64,000 bases of DNA from the NCBI RefSeq assembly GCF_014836755.1, contig NZ_JACSQF010000006.1:49148-113147 (forward strand). The letters run 5' to 3'. Position numbers and translations under genes: made by a program. Each line of letters opens with the position of its first letter. Within the stretch, counting starts at the first letter, position 1. Shown here piece after piece: positions 53,553 through 61,258 of this stretch. Source of the stretch: Oerskovia merdavium. GTDB lineage: Bacteria > Actinomycetota > Actinomycetes > Actinomycetales > Cellulomonadaceae. Under the pieces are notes generated by a model that searched no databases, was not told the DNA's origin, and worked only from the letters and a program-made list of their open reading frames with translations.

Positions 53553-55160
53553 GTGTCGACCCGTGAGCCGAGCCGCTGGCTGCTGATCCTTCTCGCCGCC
53601 GGTGGCGGCCTCCTGACGAACGCCGCCTTCCCCGACCGCGGGTGGTGGCCCCTGGCCTTCCTGGGCGTCGCCGCCTACTTCCTGGCCATGCGTCGCGACG
53701 GCGCCTGGTGGAACGCCCTGGTCGGGTTCGTCTGGGGGCTGGCCTTCTTCCTCCCGCACATCCAGTGGGCGCAGATCGCCACGGACACCGTGCCGTGGCT
53801 CGCCCTGAGCGTCCTGGAAGCCGTGTTCCTGGCGCTGCTGGGCGCGATGTGGACGTGGGTTCGACGCATCGGGTTCGTGGGTCGCAACCTCGCGTGGCAG
53901 GTCGTGACGTTCTCCGTGCTGTGGGTCGCGATCGAGCAGTGGCGCTCGGAGTTCCCCTTCGGCGGGTTCCCGTGGGGCCGGCTCGCGTTCTCCCAGGTCG
54001 ACTCCCTGCTGGGGCGCACGGCCTGGCTCGGCGGAGGACTGCTCGTCTCGCTGCTCACGGCCGCGATCGGCGTCCTGCTGGCCGTGTTCCTGCTCGAGTC
54101 GCGCCGCCTCAAGGTCTTTCCCGCCCTGTGCTCGCTCGCGACCGCGGCCGTGCTGCTGGGGGTCGGGCTCGTCGTCCCGCTCGACGTGCGCGCCGAGACC
54201 GGGACGCTCGCGATCGGCGCGGTCCAGGGCAACGTCGACGAGCCCGGGCTCGGGTCCTTCGCCAACCGTGGCGTGGTCCTGCAGAACCACGTCGACGGCA
54301 CCCTCGCACTCCTCGACGAGGTAGACCCCGGCGAGCTGGACGTGGTCCTGTGGCCCGAGAACGGCTCCGACCTGGACCCCCAGACCACGCCCGACGTCGC
54401 AGCCGACATCGACGAGGCCGCGAGCGCCGTCGGCGCCCCGATCCTCGTGGGTGCCCAGGAGTTCCCCGAGTCGGGTGGGCGGTACAACGTGTCGCTCCTC
54501 TGGGTCCCCGGCGAGGGGGTCGTCGACCGGTACGCCAAGCAGCACCCTGCCCCGTTCGGCGAGTACATCCCGATGCGCAGCTTCGTGCGGATCTTCTCCG
54601 ACCAGGTGGACCGGGTGACCACGGACATGATCGCGGGCGACGAGGTCGCCGTGATCGACCTTCCCTCCGAGCGGCTCGGTCGCACCGTGCGGCTCGGCAA
54701 CGTCATCTGCTTCGAGGTCGCGTACGAGGAGCTGGTGCGTGACGCCGTGAACGCGGGCGCCGAGCTCCTGGTGGTCCCGACAAACAACGCCTCGTTCGGG
54801 TACAGCGCCGAGTCCACCCAGCAGCTGGCCATGTCACGCCTGCGGGCGATCGAGACCGGCCGCGCGACCGTGCAGATCTCGACCGTCGGGGTCAGCGGCA
54901 TCATCGCCCCCAACGGGGCCCTGCTGCAGAGCACCGAGCTCTTCACCCCGGACCAGCTGATCGCCACCCTTCCCCTGCGCGACTCCCTGACCCCGGCCGT
55001 GCGCGCGGGCTACTGGCCCGGGTGGATCGCCGGGGGGCTGTCGGTCCTGCTCGTGGTCGCGGGCATCACGGCTCACGTCCGGCGGGCGCCGACCGCGAGC
55101 ACCAAGGGCGGCAAGGGCGGCACCCGGCGCCCGGCGGCGAAGAAGACCGCGCGCCGGTAG
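53553..55160 (+). CDS. lnt: Apolipoprotein N-acyltransferase
   Basis: 535 residues: about six N-terminal helices, a nitrilase-like periplasmic domain (about 215-485) and a final helix with a Lys/Arg tail. The Glu-Lys-Cys triad is visible: Glu in VLWPENGSD (about 267), Lys in DRYAKQHPAPFGEYIP (about 328) and Cys in NVICFEVAYEEL (about 386). It adds the third acyl chain to lipoproteins. There is no fused Ppm1 glycosyltransferase domain. GTG start. Confidence 0.92.
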   Translation: MSTREPSRWLLILLAAGGGLLTNAAFPDRGWWPLAFLGVAAYFLAMRRDGAWWNALVGFVWGLAFFLPHIQWAQIATDTVPWLALSVLEAVFLALLGAMWTWVRRIGFVGRNLAWQVVTFSVLWVAIEQWRSEFPFGGFPWGRLAFSQVDSLLGRTAWLGGGLLVSLLTAAIGVLLAVFLLESRRLKVFPALCSLATAAVLLGVGLVVPLDVRAETGTLAIGAVQGNVDEPGLGSFANRGVVLQNHVDGTLALLDEVDPGELDVVLWPENGSDLDPQTTPDVAADIDEAASAVGAPILVGAQEFPESGGRYNVSLLWVPGEGVVDRYAKQHPAPFGEYIPMRSFVRIFSDQVDRVTTDMIAGDEVAVIDLPSERLGRTVRLGNVICFEVAYEELVRDAVNAGAELLVVPTNNASFGYSAESTQQLAMSRLRAIETGRATVQISTVGVSGIIAPNGALLQSTELFTPDQLIATLPLRDSLTPAVRAGYWPGWIAGGLSVLLVVAGITAHVRRAPTASTKGGKGGTRRPAAKKTARR

Positions 55161-55298
55161 CGGGGACACCGGTCGGCCAGCTCCACGAGAGCCCCGCTGC
55201 CCGACGGCGTCCCCTCCCGGGCGAGCCGCCCCGCCCTGGGTGCGCGCCGCCGTCGGGCACGCAGAGCGACAACCGAGCGTGCCGTCCGACGGAACGAC

Positions 55299-55334
55299 GA
55301 AGGGCCCGGAACTCCGAGGAGTTCCGGGCCCTTC
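55299..55334. terminator. Bidirectional terminator between lnt and rbpA
   Basis: GAAGGGCCCGGAACTCC and its complement form a 17-bp perfect stem (55299-55315 with 55318-55334). It lies between the ends of the convergent lnt and rbpA genes. Confidence 0.85.
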
Positions 55335-55345
55335 GAGGCAGTCGA

Positions 55346-55690
55346 TCAGGCGCTGCGACGCAGCTTGCCGGCACGCAGGAGGCCGAGGCGCTCGTCGAGC
55401 AGCTCCTCGAGCTCCTTGATGGTGCGACGCTCCAGCAGCATGTCCCAGTGGGTGCGGGCAGGCTTGCCGGCCTTGGGCTCGGGGCGCTCCGCGTCACGCA
55501 GGAGGGCCTCCTCGCCACAACGACACTCCCAGACCGCCGGCACCTCGGCCTCGGTCGAGAACGGCAGGATGATCGTGTGCCCGTTGGGGCAGTCGTAGTG
55601 AGCCTGGAAGCGGGGGGCGAAGTCGACGCCCGCGTCGGACTCCATGCTCTTCGCGCCGATGCTCATTCCACGTAGGGACCGGTCGGCCAT
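55346..55690 (-). CDS. rbpA: RNA polymerase-binding protein RbpA
   Basis: 114 residues, the usual size. The N-terminal MADRSLRGMSIGAKSMES tail and the zinc-binding core YDCPNGHTIILPFSTEAEVP followed by WECRCG are clear, and the C-terminal helix TIKELEELLDERLGLLRAGK binds the principal sigma factor. It stabilises the sigma factor and open promoter complex. A SigR-type promoter lies 43 bases upstream. Confidence 0.95.
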   Translation of the reverse strand: MADRSLRGMSIGAKSMESDAGVDFAPRFQAHYDCPNGHTIILPFSTEAEVPAVWECRCGEEALLRDAERPEPKAGKPARTHWDMLLERRTIKELEELLDERLGLLRAGKLRRSA

Positions 55691-55732
55691 GGTGTCCTCC
55701 AAGGGGTAGCGGCAGGGTTGTCTATGGGGGTC

Positions 55733-55758
55733 AACGTCCGGCCGGCTGCGAGTGTTCC
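55733..55758 (-). promoter_or_regulatory. SigR-type (ECF) promoter of rbpA
   Basis: On the minus strand GGAAC, 18 bases, GTT, which matches the GGAAT-N18-GTT rule for SigR/SigH promoters. In Streptomyces coelicolor rbpA is a known SigR target, so the match is meaningful. Confidence 0.6.
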
Positions 55759-56161
55759 GGTCGGACGTGAAGGTCCGGTGAAGCAGGAGGCACGCCGAAC
55801 CCACCCGTCGAGGCTGCCCAGCAGACCGTGCGCATCGGGTAGGACACGCACTCCCGCGAGACCACCGACCAGGTTTCCGGTTTTCGCGGGCAGGCGCAAC
55901 TTCAAGCGCAGAATCGGGGTGTGACGTTGCTCCGTCACGTGCGCTCGCGCGCCCGGTCCGGCGGCGAGAAGCCAGGCGACGGGAGGCTCCTCGTCCACCA
56001 CGAACGTGTCCTCGGCCGGCATCGACCGCTGTGCGCCGACGTGACGGGGACGCGCCGGTGCGGGACGGAGGCGGCCTGTCCGTATAGTCTCCAATGCCAC
56101 GATCGCGGTACGGTTCCTCGTGTGAGGCACCAGGGACACGGCGAGCAGCGGACGGTCGACC
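55759..56161. other. Stretch without a recognised gene, rbpA to integrase
   Basis: About 0.4 kb. A TATAGT -10 element at about 56080 faces the integrase. ATG frames exist but none has a family match, good codon use or a ribosome-binding site. Confidence 0.5.
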
Positions 56162-57247
56162 ATGGCGACCGTTGAGGCCTACGAGACGACCGCCGGACGG
56201 CGGTACATGGTTCGCTACCGCACCCCCGAGCGCAAGCAGACCAAGAAGCGCGGCTTCAAGACCAAGCGCAGCGCCGAGGCCTTCGCGTCCTCGCTCGAGG
56301 TGTCGATGCTCCGCGGCGAGTTCATCGACCCTGCGGCGGCCCGGTCGACGGTCCTCGAGCTCGGGGGAGCGTGGCTCCAGCGCCAGACCCACCTCAAGCC
56401 TTCGACGGCCCGCGCGATCGAGAGCTCGTGGCGCCTGCACGTCACCCCCCGGTGGGGGAGCGTCCCGGTCGCCGAGATCCGGCGCACCGCGGTCCAGGCG
56501 TGGGTCTCGGAACTGAGCGCCGCCTACAGTCCCACGACCGTCGCACGCGCGCACGGCGCACTGGCCTCCTTGCTCGACGACGCGGTCGACGACCGCCGCA
56601 TCCTCACCAACCCGGCCCGCGGTGTGAACCTGCCGCGCAAGGTCCGCCGAGAGCACACCTACCTCGACCACCAGCAGGTGGCCGCACTGGCCACCGCCGC
56701 CGGCCGGCACGAGACGCTCGTCCTGGTCTTCGCGTACTGCGGGCTCCGCTGGGGCGAGGCCGCCGGCCTGCGCGTGAGGGACCTCGACATGCTCCGGCAC
56801 CGGCTGCGCGTCAACCAGAACGCGGTCGAGGTCGGGTCGGACATCGTCATCGGGACTCCCAAGACGCACGAGCGACGCTCGGTCCCGTTCCCGGCGTTCC
56901 TCTCGATGCGGCTCGCTGCCGCGTGCGAGGGCAAGGGGCGCGACGACGTCGTCTTCCACGGCGACCGCGGCGACTACCTCAAGCGCTCGAAGTCCGGCAC
57001 CGGGTGGTTCTGGCGCGCGGCTCGCGACGCGGGCATCGACGACCACCTGACCCCTCACGACCTGCGCCACACCGCGGCGAGCCTCGCCGTCTCGGCCGGG
57101 GCGAACGTCAAGGCCGTCCAGCGCATGCTGGGACATGCCTCCGCGAGCATGACTCTCGACGTCTACGCCGACCTCTTCGACAACGATCTCGACGGCGTCG
57201 CGGTCGCTCTGGAGTCCGCGAGACTGCGCGCAGTCTCGCCTGGCTAG
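56162..57247 (+). CDS. Tyrosine recombinase / phage-type integrase
   Basis: 361 residues. An N-terminal arm-binding part (RRYMVRYRTPERKQTKKRGF), a SAM-like core domain (about 65-155) and a catalytic domain with Arg in CGLRWGEAAGL, HDLRH (about 299-303), LGHASASMTL and Tyr in LDVYADLF (about 334). All catalytic residues are present. No excisionase or structural phage gene is beside it. Probably from an integrated element that has lost parts. Confidence 0.92.
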   Translation: MATVEAYETTAGRRYMVRYRTPERKQTKKRGFKTKRSAEAFASSLEVSMLRGEFIDPAAARSTVLELGGAWLQRQTHLKPSTARAIESSWRLHVTPRWGSVPVAEIRRTAVQAWVSELSAAYSPTTVARAHGALASLLDDAVDDRRILTNPARGVNLPRKVRREHTYLDHQQVAALATAAGRHETLVLVFAYCGLRWGEAAGLRVRDLDMLRHRLRVNQNAVEVGSDIVIGTPKTHERRSVPFPAFLSMRLAAACEGKGRDDVVFHGDRGDYLKRSKSGTGWFWRAARDAGIDDHLTPHDLRHTAASLAVSAGANVKAVQRMLGHASASMTLDVYADLFDNDLDGVAVALESARLRAVSPG

Positions 57248-57339
57248 TGCCCGTGGTGTGCCCACGGGGTGTGCGTTTGGCTCCTGCAGGCTCGTGAGAG
57301 TGGCGGAATTTCAACGTTCCGACGGGGGAGAGGCGCTCA

Positions 57340-57368
57340 TGCCCCGTGGGTATAGAACTCACGGGGCA
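57340..57368 (+). terminator. Hairpin after the integrase
   Basis: Perfect 9-bp stem TGCCCCGTG / CACGGGGCA around GGTATAGAACT, about 95 bases past the integrase stop. The AT-rich loop is unusual for a terminator here, so it may be part of an attachment region instead. Confidence 0.4.
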
Positions 57369-57616
57369 GGCGCATCCGAGGGCAAATCGGGCATCTTGCG
57401 ACGAGAGTCGAACTGCCCGCATGCTGCCGGATGCGGATCGCGCGCCTGCGCTCTCAGGGCTTCCTGACGAAGTCTGTCGTCATCAAGATACTTCGCCGCA
57501 TGGCGGACTGGGCGACGGGTGAGCGCACCGCCCGTGTGGATCGATCGGGCGGGTCGGGGAGTGGCGGGCGGTCGGCACGCAGGGTACCGACTCGCGGCGC
57601 GTTCCGACCTGCCCGG

Positions 57617-57648
57617 CCTGTTGCTGCTCGATAGGGTCGAGCAACAGG
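57617..57648 (+). promoter_or_regulatory. Dyad overlapping the -10 of the DUF1905 gene
   Basis: CCTGTT and GCTCGA arms face TCGAGC and AACAGG, with TAGGGT in the centre. A repressor bound here would cover the promoter of the gene starting at 57693. Confidence 0.35.
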
Positions 57649-57692
57649 GCGCTGCGTGGAGCGGTGTCGACGAACGACGAAGGAGCCACCCG

Positions 57693-57980
57693 GTGAGCAG
57701 CCCTCCAGGTCCGATGGACGTGACGTTCTCCGCACCGATCGGCGTGACCGTGCGCGGCGACGTGTGGTCGTGCGTCGAGGTGCCCGACTCGGTCGAGCTC
57801 CTGGGAACCGGCAAGGCCGTGCGGGTGGTCGCCACCGTGGACGGTCACGACCTGACGGCGGGACTGATGCCGACCGGGGCCGGCGGCCACATGCTCTCGA
57901 TCAGCGCGAAGATGCGGAAGGCTCTCGGAAAGGACCTCGGTGACGCCGTCACCGTCCACCTTTCCGAACGACTGACCTGA
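57693..57980 (+). CDS. DUF1905 protein
   Basis: 95 residues: MDVTFSAPIGVTVRGDVWSC, then VRVVATVDGHDLTAGLMPTG and a final HMLSISAKMRKALGKDLGDA, the DUF1905 pattern of a small beta-barrel domain. Function unknown. GTG 57693 has GAAGGAG 9 bases upstream. Confidence 0.75.
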   Translation: MSSPPGPMDVTFSAPIGVTVRGDVWSCVEVPDSVELLGTGKAVRVVATVDGHDLTAGLMPTGAGGHMLSISAKMRKALGKDLGDAVTVHLSERLT

Positions 57981-58065
57981 GGTTCGGACGGATTGTCGGG
58001 GATTTCCGGCGGTGCGGTGTGGAAACGCCGCACCGCCGAAGACCTGCCCATTGTTTCCGTGGGCG

Positions 58066-59019
58066 TCAGCGCCAGAACGAAGCCAGTCCACCAGCCAGCT
58101 CCGTGCCCTGCTCGTACCCGGCTCGAGCCGCAGCCGGACGAAGGGACAGGTCCATCGCGTGGGTTCCGAACAGGTGCTCGGAAGCGCTGTCAGGGAATAT
58201 CGTCTCGACCGCGCTGCCCCGTGCGCGGAGCTCGTCCACCTGCGCAGCGAGCTGCAGTCCCCACGCCGGTGGGGTGAACGACCTCCCGGCGAACGGTGAC
58301 AGCACCAGCACACGCTCGTGCCCGGCGGCCAGGTCGGCATTCTCGTTGCGGCGGTAGCCGCCGTCGATGTAGAGACGGTCACCGATCCTGTACGGAAGGC
58401 CGCTCGAGCAGCTCGCGGCGACGGCGTCCGCCAGGTCGACCCCGCTGAGGCGGTCGAACACGACTGGCTCGCCGGACTCGGCGTCGACGGCCGTGAGGAG
58501 CACCGTGCGCTGCGGCCAGTGCTGGCTCGGCAGCCGAGAAGCGACGGTAGCGCGCCACCGAGCGCGCCAGGAACCGTCCGATGCCGCTTCGCGGTCGAGC
58601 GCTGCGGCGCCCACCTTTCGTCGCAGGTCAGCAGCGTCGTCGGCGGAAGCGATGAGAGCGTTCATCCGCGCCAGATGATCCACGACCGCGCGGTTCGGGG
58701 CATGTCCTCGGTCTCCGCCGGGTGCGCCGTTCGGACGTGGGGGAGCAGCCGCGAGGGTCGTCGCGAGCAGCTCGGTCGGAGATGCGCCGGCCAGCTGGGC
58801 GGCGGCAGTCGAACCGGCCGACGTCCCGACGGTGAGGTCTGCTGCTGTCACGTCGAGCCCGGCATCGAACAGACCGGCGACGACGCCGATCAGCCAGGCG
58901 TTGCCCGTCGATCCGCCGCCCCCGAGGACGAGCGCCCGCTCGCCGGCAGGGAGCCGCGGCAGGCTCTGGTCAGTGTTCGAGGAGTCGCGGGCCGGGGAGG
59001 AATCAGGTGAGGTGTTCAT
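58066..59019 (-). CDS. Patatin-like phospholipase
   Basis: 317 residues. It has the oxyanion motif VLGGGGSTGNAW (about 31-42), nucleophile Ser67 in VGTSAGS and the dyad Asp in YIDGGYRRNENAD (about 218). It is expected to hydrolyse lipid acyl esters in the cytoplasm. ATG 59019 lies behind AAAGG. A short frame with a strong ribosome-binding site precedes it. Confidence 0.88.
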   Translation of the reverse strand: MNTSPDSSPARDSSNTDQSLPRLPAGERALVLGGGGSTGNAWLIGVVAGLFDAGLDVTAADLTVGTSAGSTAAAQLAGASPTELLATTLAAAPPRPNGAPGGDRGHAPNRAVVDHLARMNALIASADDAADLRRKVGAAALDREAASDGSWRARWRATVASRLPSQHWPQRTVLLTAVDAESGEPVVFDRLSGVDLADAVAASCSSGLPYRIGDRLYIDGGYRRNENADLAAGHERVLVLSPFAGRSFTPPAWGLQLAAQVDELRARGSAVETIFPDSASEHLFGTHAMDLSLRPAAARAGYEQGTELAGGLASFWR

Positions 59020-59065
59020 GGGAGTCGCCTTTCGCGAAGTGCTGGGCAAGCGCTCCCTGCGACGA

Positions 59066-59125
59066 CTAGCTCGGTCGCGCGATCGTGGACTGCAGGGGAG
59101 AGCCCGGTACGGGTACGGCGTTCAC
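59066..59125 (-). CDS. Possible leader peptide before the patatin gene, 19 codons
   Basis: GTG 59125 stands 5 bases after GGAGGTGA, the best ribosome-binding sequence noticed in this part of the window, and reads MNAVPVPGSPLQSTIARPS. It ends 46 bases before the patatin start. It may be a leader or the relic of a longer start. Confidence 0.3.
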   Translation of the reverse strand: MNAVPVPGSPLQSTIARPS

Positions 59126-59516
59126 GGGTCTCACCTCCTCGACGACGGGTCACGATCAAGGCGACGCTAGCACGCCGCACGCGCAGTCGACCAAGGAAAT
59201 TCTCCGCCGACTGCTCCGCGCTGCAGGCTGCCGATTCGCCGACTGAATCTCGGTATGCCCAGACGGCTGCTTCGATACCTTCCGACCTGATCATTTCTCG
59301 CCATTGCCGTGCGGAAATTCGTGCCTCGCTCCAGGGCATCTCTTCATCGATTCCCCGAGCGAGGGCGGAGTGAAGAACCTCGGCGACGCGAGGTCTTACT
59401 TCGAGACGCGAGCGGGCGCGCCGTCGGACACGATCGAGCAGATCTGGAGAAGCGCACGACGGCGCCCGTCAGTAGCGTCGAACCTGACGACAGACCCACC
59501 GAGAAGGGGAACCACG
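59126..59516. other. Stretch without a recognised gene, patatin to DUF1801
   Basis: Less GC-rich than its surroundings. It holds the divergent upstream regions of the patatin and DUF1801 genes. No reading frame here has a family match. Confidence 0.5.
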
Positions 59517-59963
59517 ATGACCGGCACCACGAAGTCGACCAAGACCGCCAAGGCCTACGAAGGATTCTCGGCCGAGGAGCGCGCGGCGATGAAGGAGCGC
59601 GCCAAGGAGCTCAAGGCGTCCGCGAACCGGGCCGAGGCGGAGAAGGCTCAGCTCGAGAAGATCGCGGAGCTGTCCGAGCCGGACCGCTCCATGGCCTCGC
59701 GGATCCACGAGCTCGTGGCCGAGCACGCGCCCTCGCTCGCGCCGAAGACCTGGTACGGGATGCCCGGGTGGGCCAAGGACGGCAAGATCCTGTGCTTCTT
59801 CCAGCCTGCGGAGAAGTTCGGCGCTCGCTACCCGACGTTCGGCTTCAACGACGTCGCCCAGCTCGACGAGGGCACGCTGTGGCCCGTCGCCTATGCCCTC
59901 ACGGAGCTGACGGCGGAGAACGAGGCGACGATCGCCGAGCTCGTGAAGCGGGCGGCCGGCTGA
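59517..59963 (+). CDS. DUF1801 protein
   Basis: 148 residues: a charged helical N-terminus (EERAAMKERAKELKASANRA), then the DUF1801 core with TWYGMPGWAKDGKILCFFQP and YPTFGFNDVAQLDEGTLWPV. Related proteins include the iron chaperone FrdC-like group, but the role is uncertain. ATG 59517 is preceded by AGAAGGGGAA. Confidence 0.82.
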   Translation: MTGTTKSTKTAKAYEGFSAEERAAMKERAKELKASANRAEAEKAQLEKIAELSEPDRSMASRIHELVAEHAPSLAPKTWYGMPGWAKDGKILCFFQPAEKFGARYPTFGFNDVAQLDEGTLWPVAYALTELTAENEATIAELVKRAAG

Positions 59964-60119
59964 CCGACAGCGGGCGTCGCCACTCCGTCACTGTGCGGGT
60001 CAGAGCGCAGAAATGCGCTCTGACCTGCACGGATACACATCCGGGAGCTGACAGCTGGGGGAGTGGCGGGCACACGTCTCCTGGCCGCGGCGCCCGCATC
60101 GTCTGGCACCATGCTCACC

Positions 60120-60448
60120 ATGCCCCTCGACATCCTGCTGGTCGCCGTCTCGCAGCGAGGCACGAGCTCTCGCCGTCGCACGCTGAGGACCTTGGCAGCC
60201 ACCTGCGACACCGAGGGCGAGCTCGTCCGGCTGGCCGCGGCGAGCGGGCGGCCGTTGCTGGCGAAGATCGACCCGTACGGAGATCTCGTCCTGACGTCGT
60301 CGGAGGCGCGGACCAGCTGGTCGCCGAGCTGCGATCCGTCGACGGCGCGGCTTCCGGGGCCGCTGCGCGCATCGTGGACGAGGTCGTCGGCCTGGCCGAG
60401 CGGTGCGCCGCCGATGCGACCACGGAGCTGCACCTGATCGGTGACTAA
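60120..60448 (+). pseudogene. Hypothetical protein, split by a 1-base deletion
   Basis: One frame starts MPLDILLVAVSQRGTSSRRR and runs to LAKIDPYGDLVLTSSE near 60305. The other continues ADQLVAELRSVDGAASGAAA to LHLIGD at 60448. One extra base near 60305-60312 (a G beside GG) joins them into about 109 residues. No family recognised. Like the other two broken genes here, it may be a sequencing error. Confidence 0.5.
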
Positions 60449-60517
60449 CGGTCCGGTCCACAGATCGTTGGAACGACGCCCCTTCCAGCCCCTCTCGACC
60501 GTCACCCGGCAACGCCG

Positions 60518-60531
60518 ATAATGTACATTAT
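60518..60531. promoter_or_regulatory. Perfect 14-bp AT-rich palindrome
   Basis: ATAATGTACATTAT is fully self-complementary and stands out in DNA of over 70 percent GC. It ends 6 bases before an ATG (60538) that opens a frame running into the membrane protein gene. It looks like a repressor site; the regulator is not evident in this window. Confidence 0.5.
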
Positions 60532-60720
60532 GTCATTATGGCCGAACGGGGCCACCCCTCTCGTGCGGCCAGACGGGCCCCTGGCGCCCTGAGCGACCAC
60601 GCACAGTACGACTGGATCGAGCCTCGCCGGGCGCACGGCGTGCATCAGGATCGGACGCGGCGGACTCTCTCCTTCGCAAGGGCGTCGAGCAGCGGCGCGC
60701 AGCAGCCTCTGGAGTCGACG

Positions 60721-61059
60721 ATGAGCTCAGGACCGTTCGCGGCCGCGCAGTCCGACAGGCCGACCGTCGTCGAGCCGGCGCCGTCACCCAGGAGCTCGCC
60801 GGCGCCGACCGGCCGTCGGCTTGCGGTCCACGGCGCGCGCGCGACCCTCGTGGCGCTGCTCCTGGTGACGACGCTCGGCGTGGCGGTGCTCGCGGCTGCG
60901 CTCGCCTCGATCGTCGCGGTCCTCACGGCCCCCTGGTGGATCTACCGGTTGTGGCTCCGCCCTGCGCTCGACCGGTCCCCCTCGAGTGCGGGCGCCCTCC
61001 TGGACGTTCGGCCCGGGCGGGACGGCGACGCGCCCCTCGCTGCGTCGTCGGGCATCTGA
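60721..61059 (+). CDS. Small membrane protein
   Basis: 112 residues from ATG 60721: a Pro/Ser-rich start, a long hydrophobic stretch (about 43-75, TLVALLLVTTLGVAVLAAAL) and a WWIYRLWLRP segment at the membrane edge. The same frame is open from ATG 60538, right after the palindrome, which would make 173 residues. Family not recognised. Confidence 0.5.
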   Translation: MSSGPFAAAQSDRPTVVEPAPSPRSSPAPTGRRLAVHGARATLVALLLVTTLGVAVLAAALASIVAVLTAPWWIYRLWLRPALDRSPSSAGALLDVRPGRDGDAPLAASSGI

Positions 61060-61137
61060 GGGCGTAGCTGCCCGCACCTCTTTCGCGATGGCACTGCTGG
61101 GGGTACTCTCTTAGATAAGGACATACAGGACAAACCA

Positions 61138-61152
61138 TTGTGTTTGTCACAA
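61138..61152. promoter_or_regulatory. Dyad upstream of the second integrase
   Basis: TTGTG-TTTGT-CACAA, a perfect 5-bp inverted repeat with a 5-base spacer in an AT-rich patch. A TTAGATAA element lies just upstream at about 61110. Possible operator or recombinase arm site. Confidence 0.35.
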
Positions 61153-61258
61153 CACCATGCTCTGAGGGGCGAACGGGAGGACCGGTCCCCTCCAGCGTGT
61201 CAGTGGCGCCCCCTATGCTCCGGATGTCCGATGTCATCCCGTTCCCAGGAGTCGCACG

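Larger units (their letters stand above)
57248..57692. other. Non-coding stretch downstream of the integrase, with hairpins
   Basis: Contains TGCCCCGTG / CACGGGGCA (57340-57368, 11-nt loop), a CGAC-GAGA-GTCG tetraloop hairpin inside a CGGGCA / TGCCCG stem (about 57386-57416), and a TTGCT-containing dyad (57617-57648). It lies where an attachment site would be expected. I see no tRNA gene and no convincing reading frame. Confidence 0.45.

Noticed and set aside
57395-57420. A tRNA 3' end left as an integrase attachment site
   Set aside because: The minus strand contains a T-loop-like TTCGACT, but its flanks do not form a T-stem and no acceptor stem follows.
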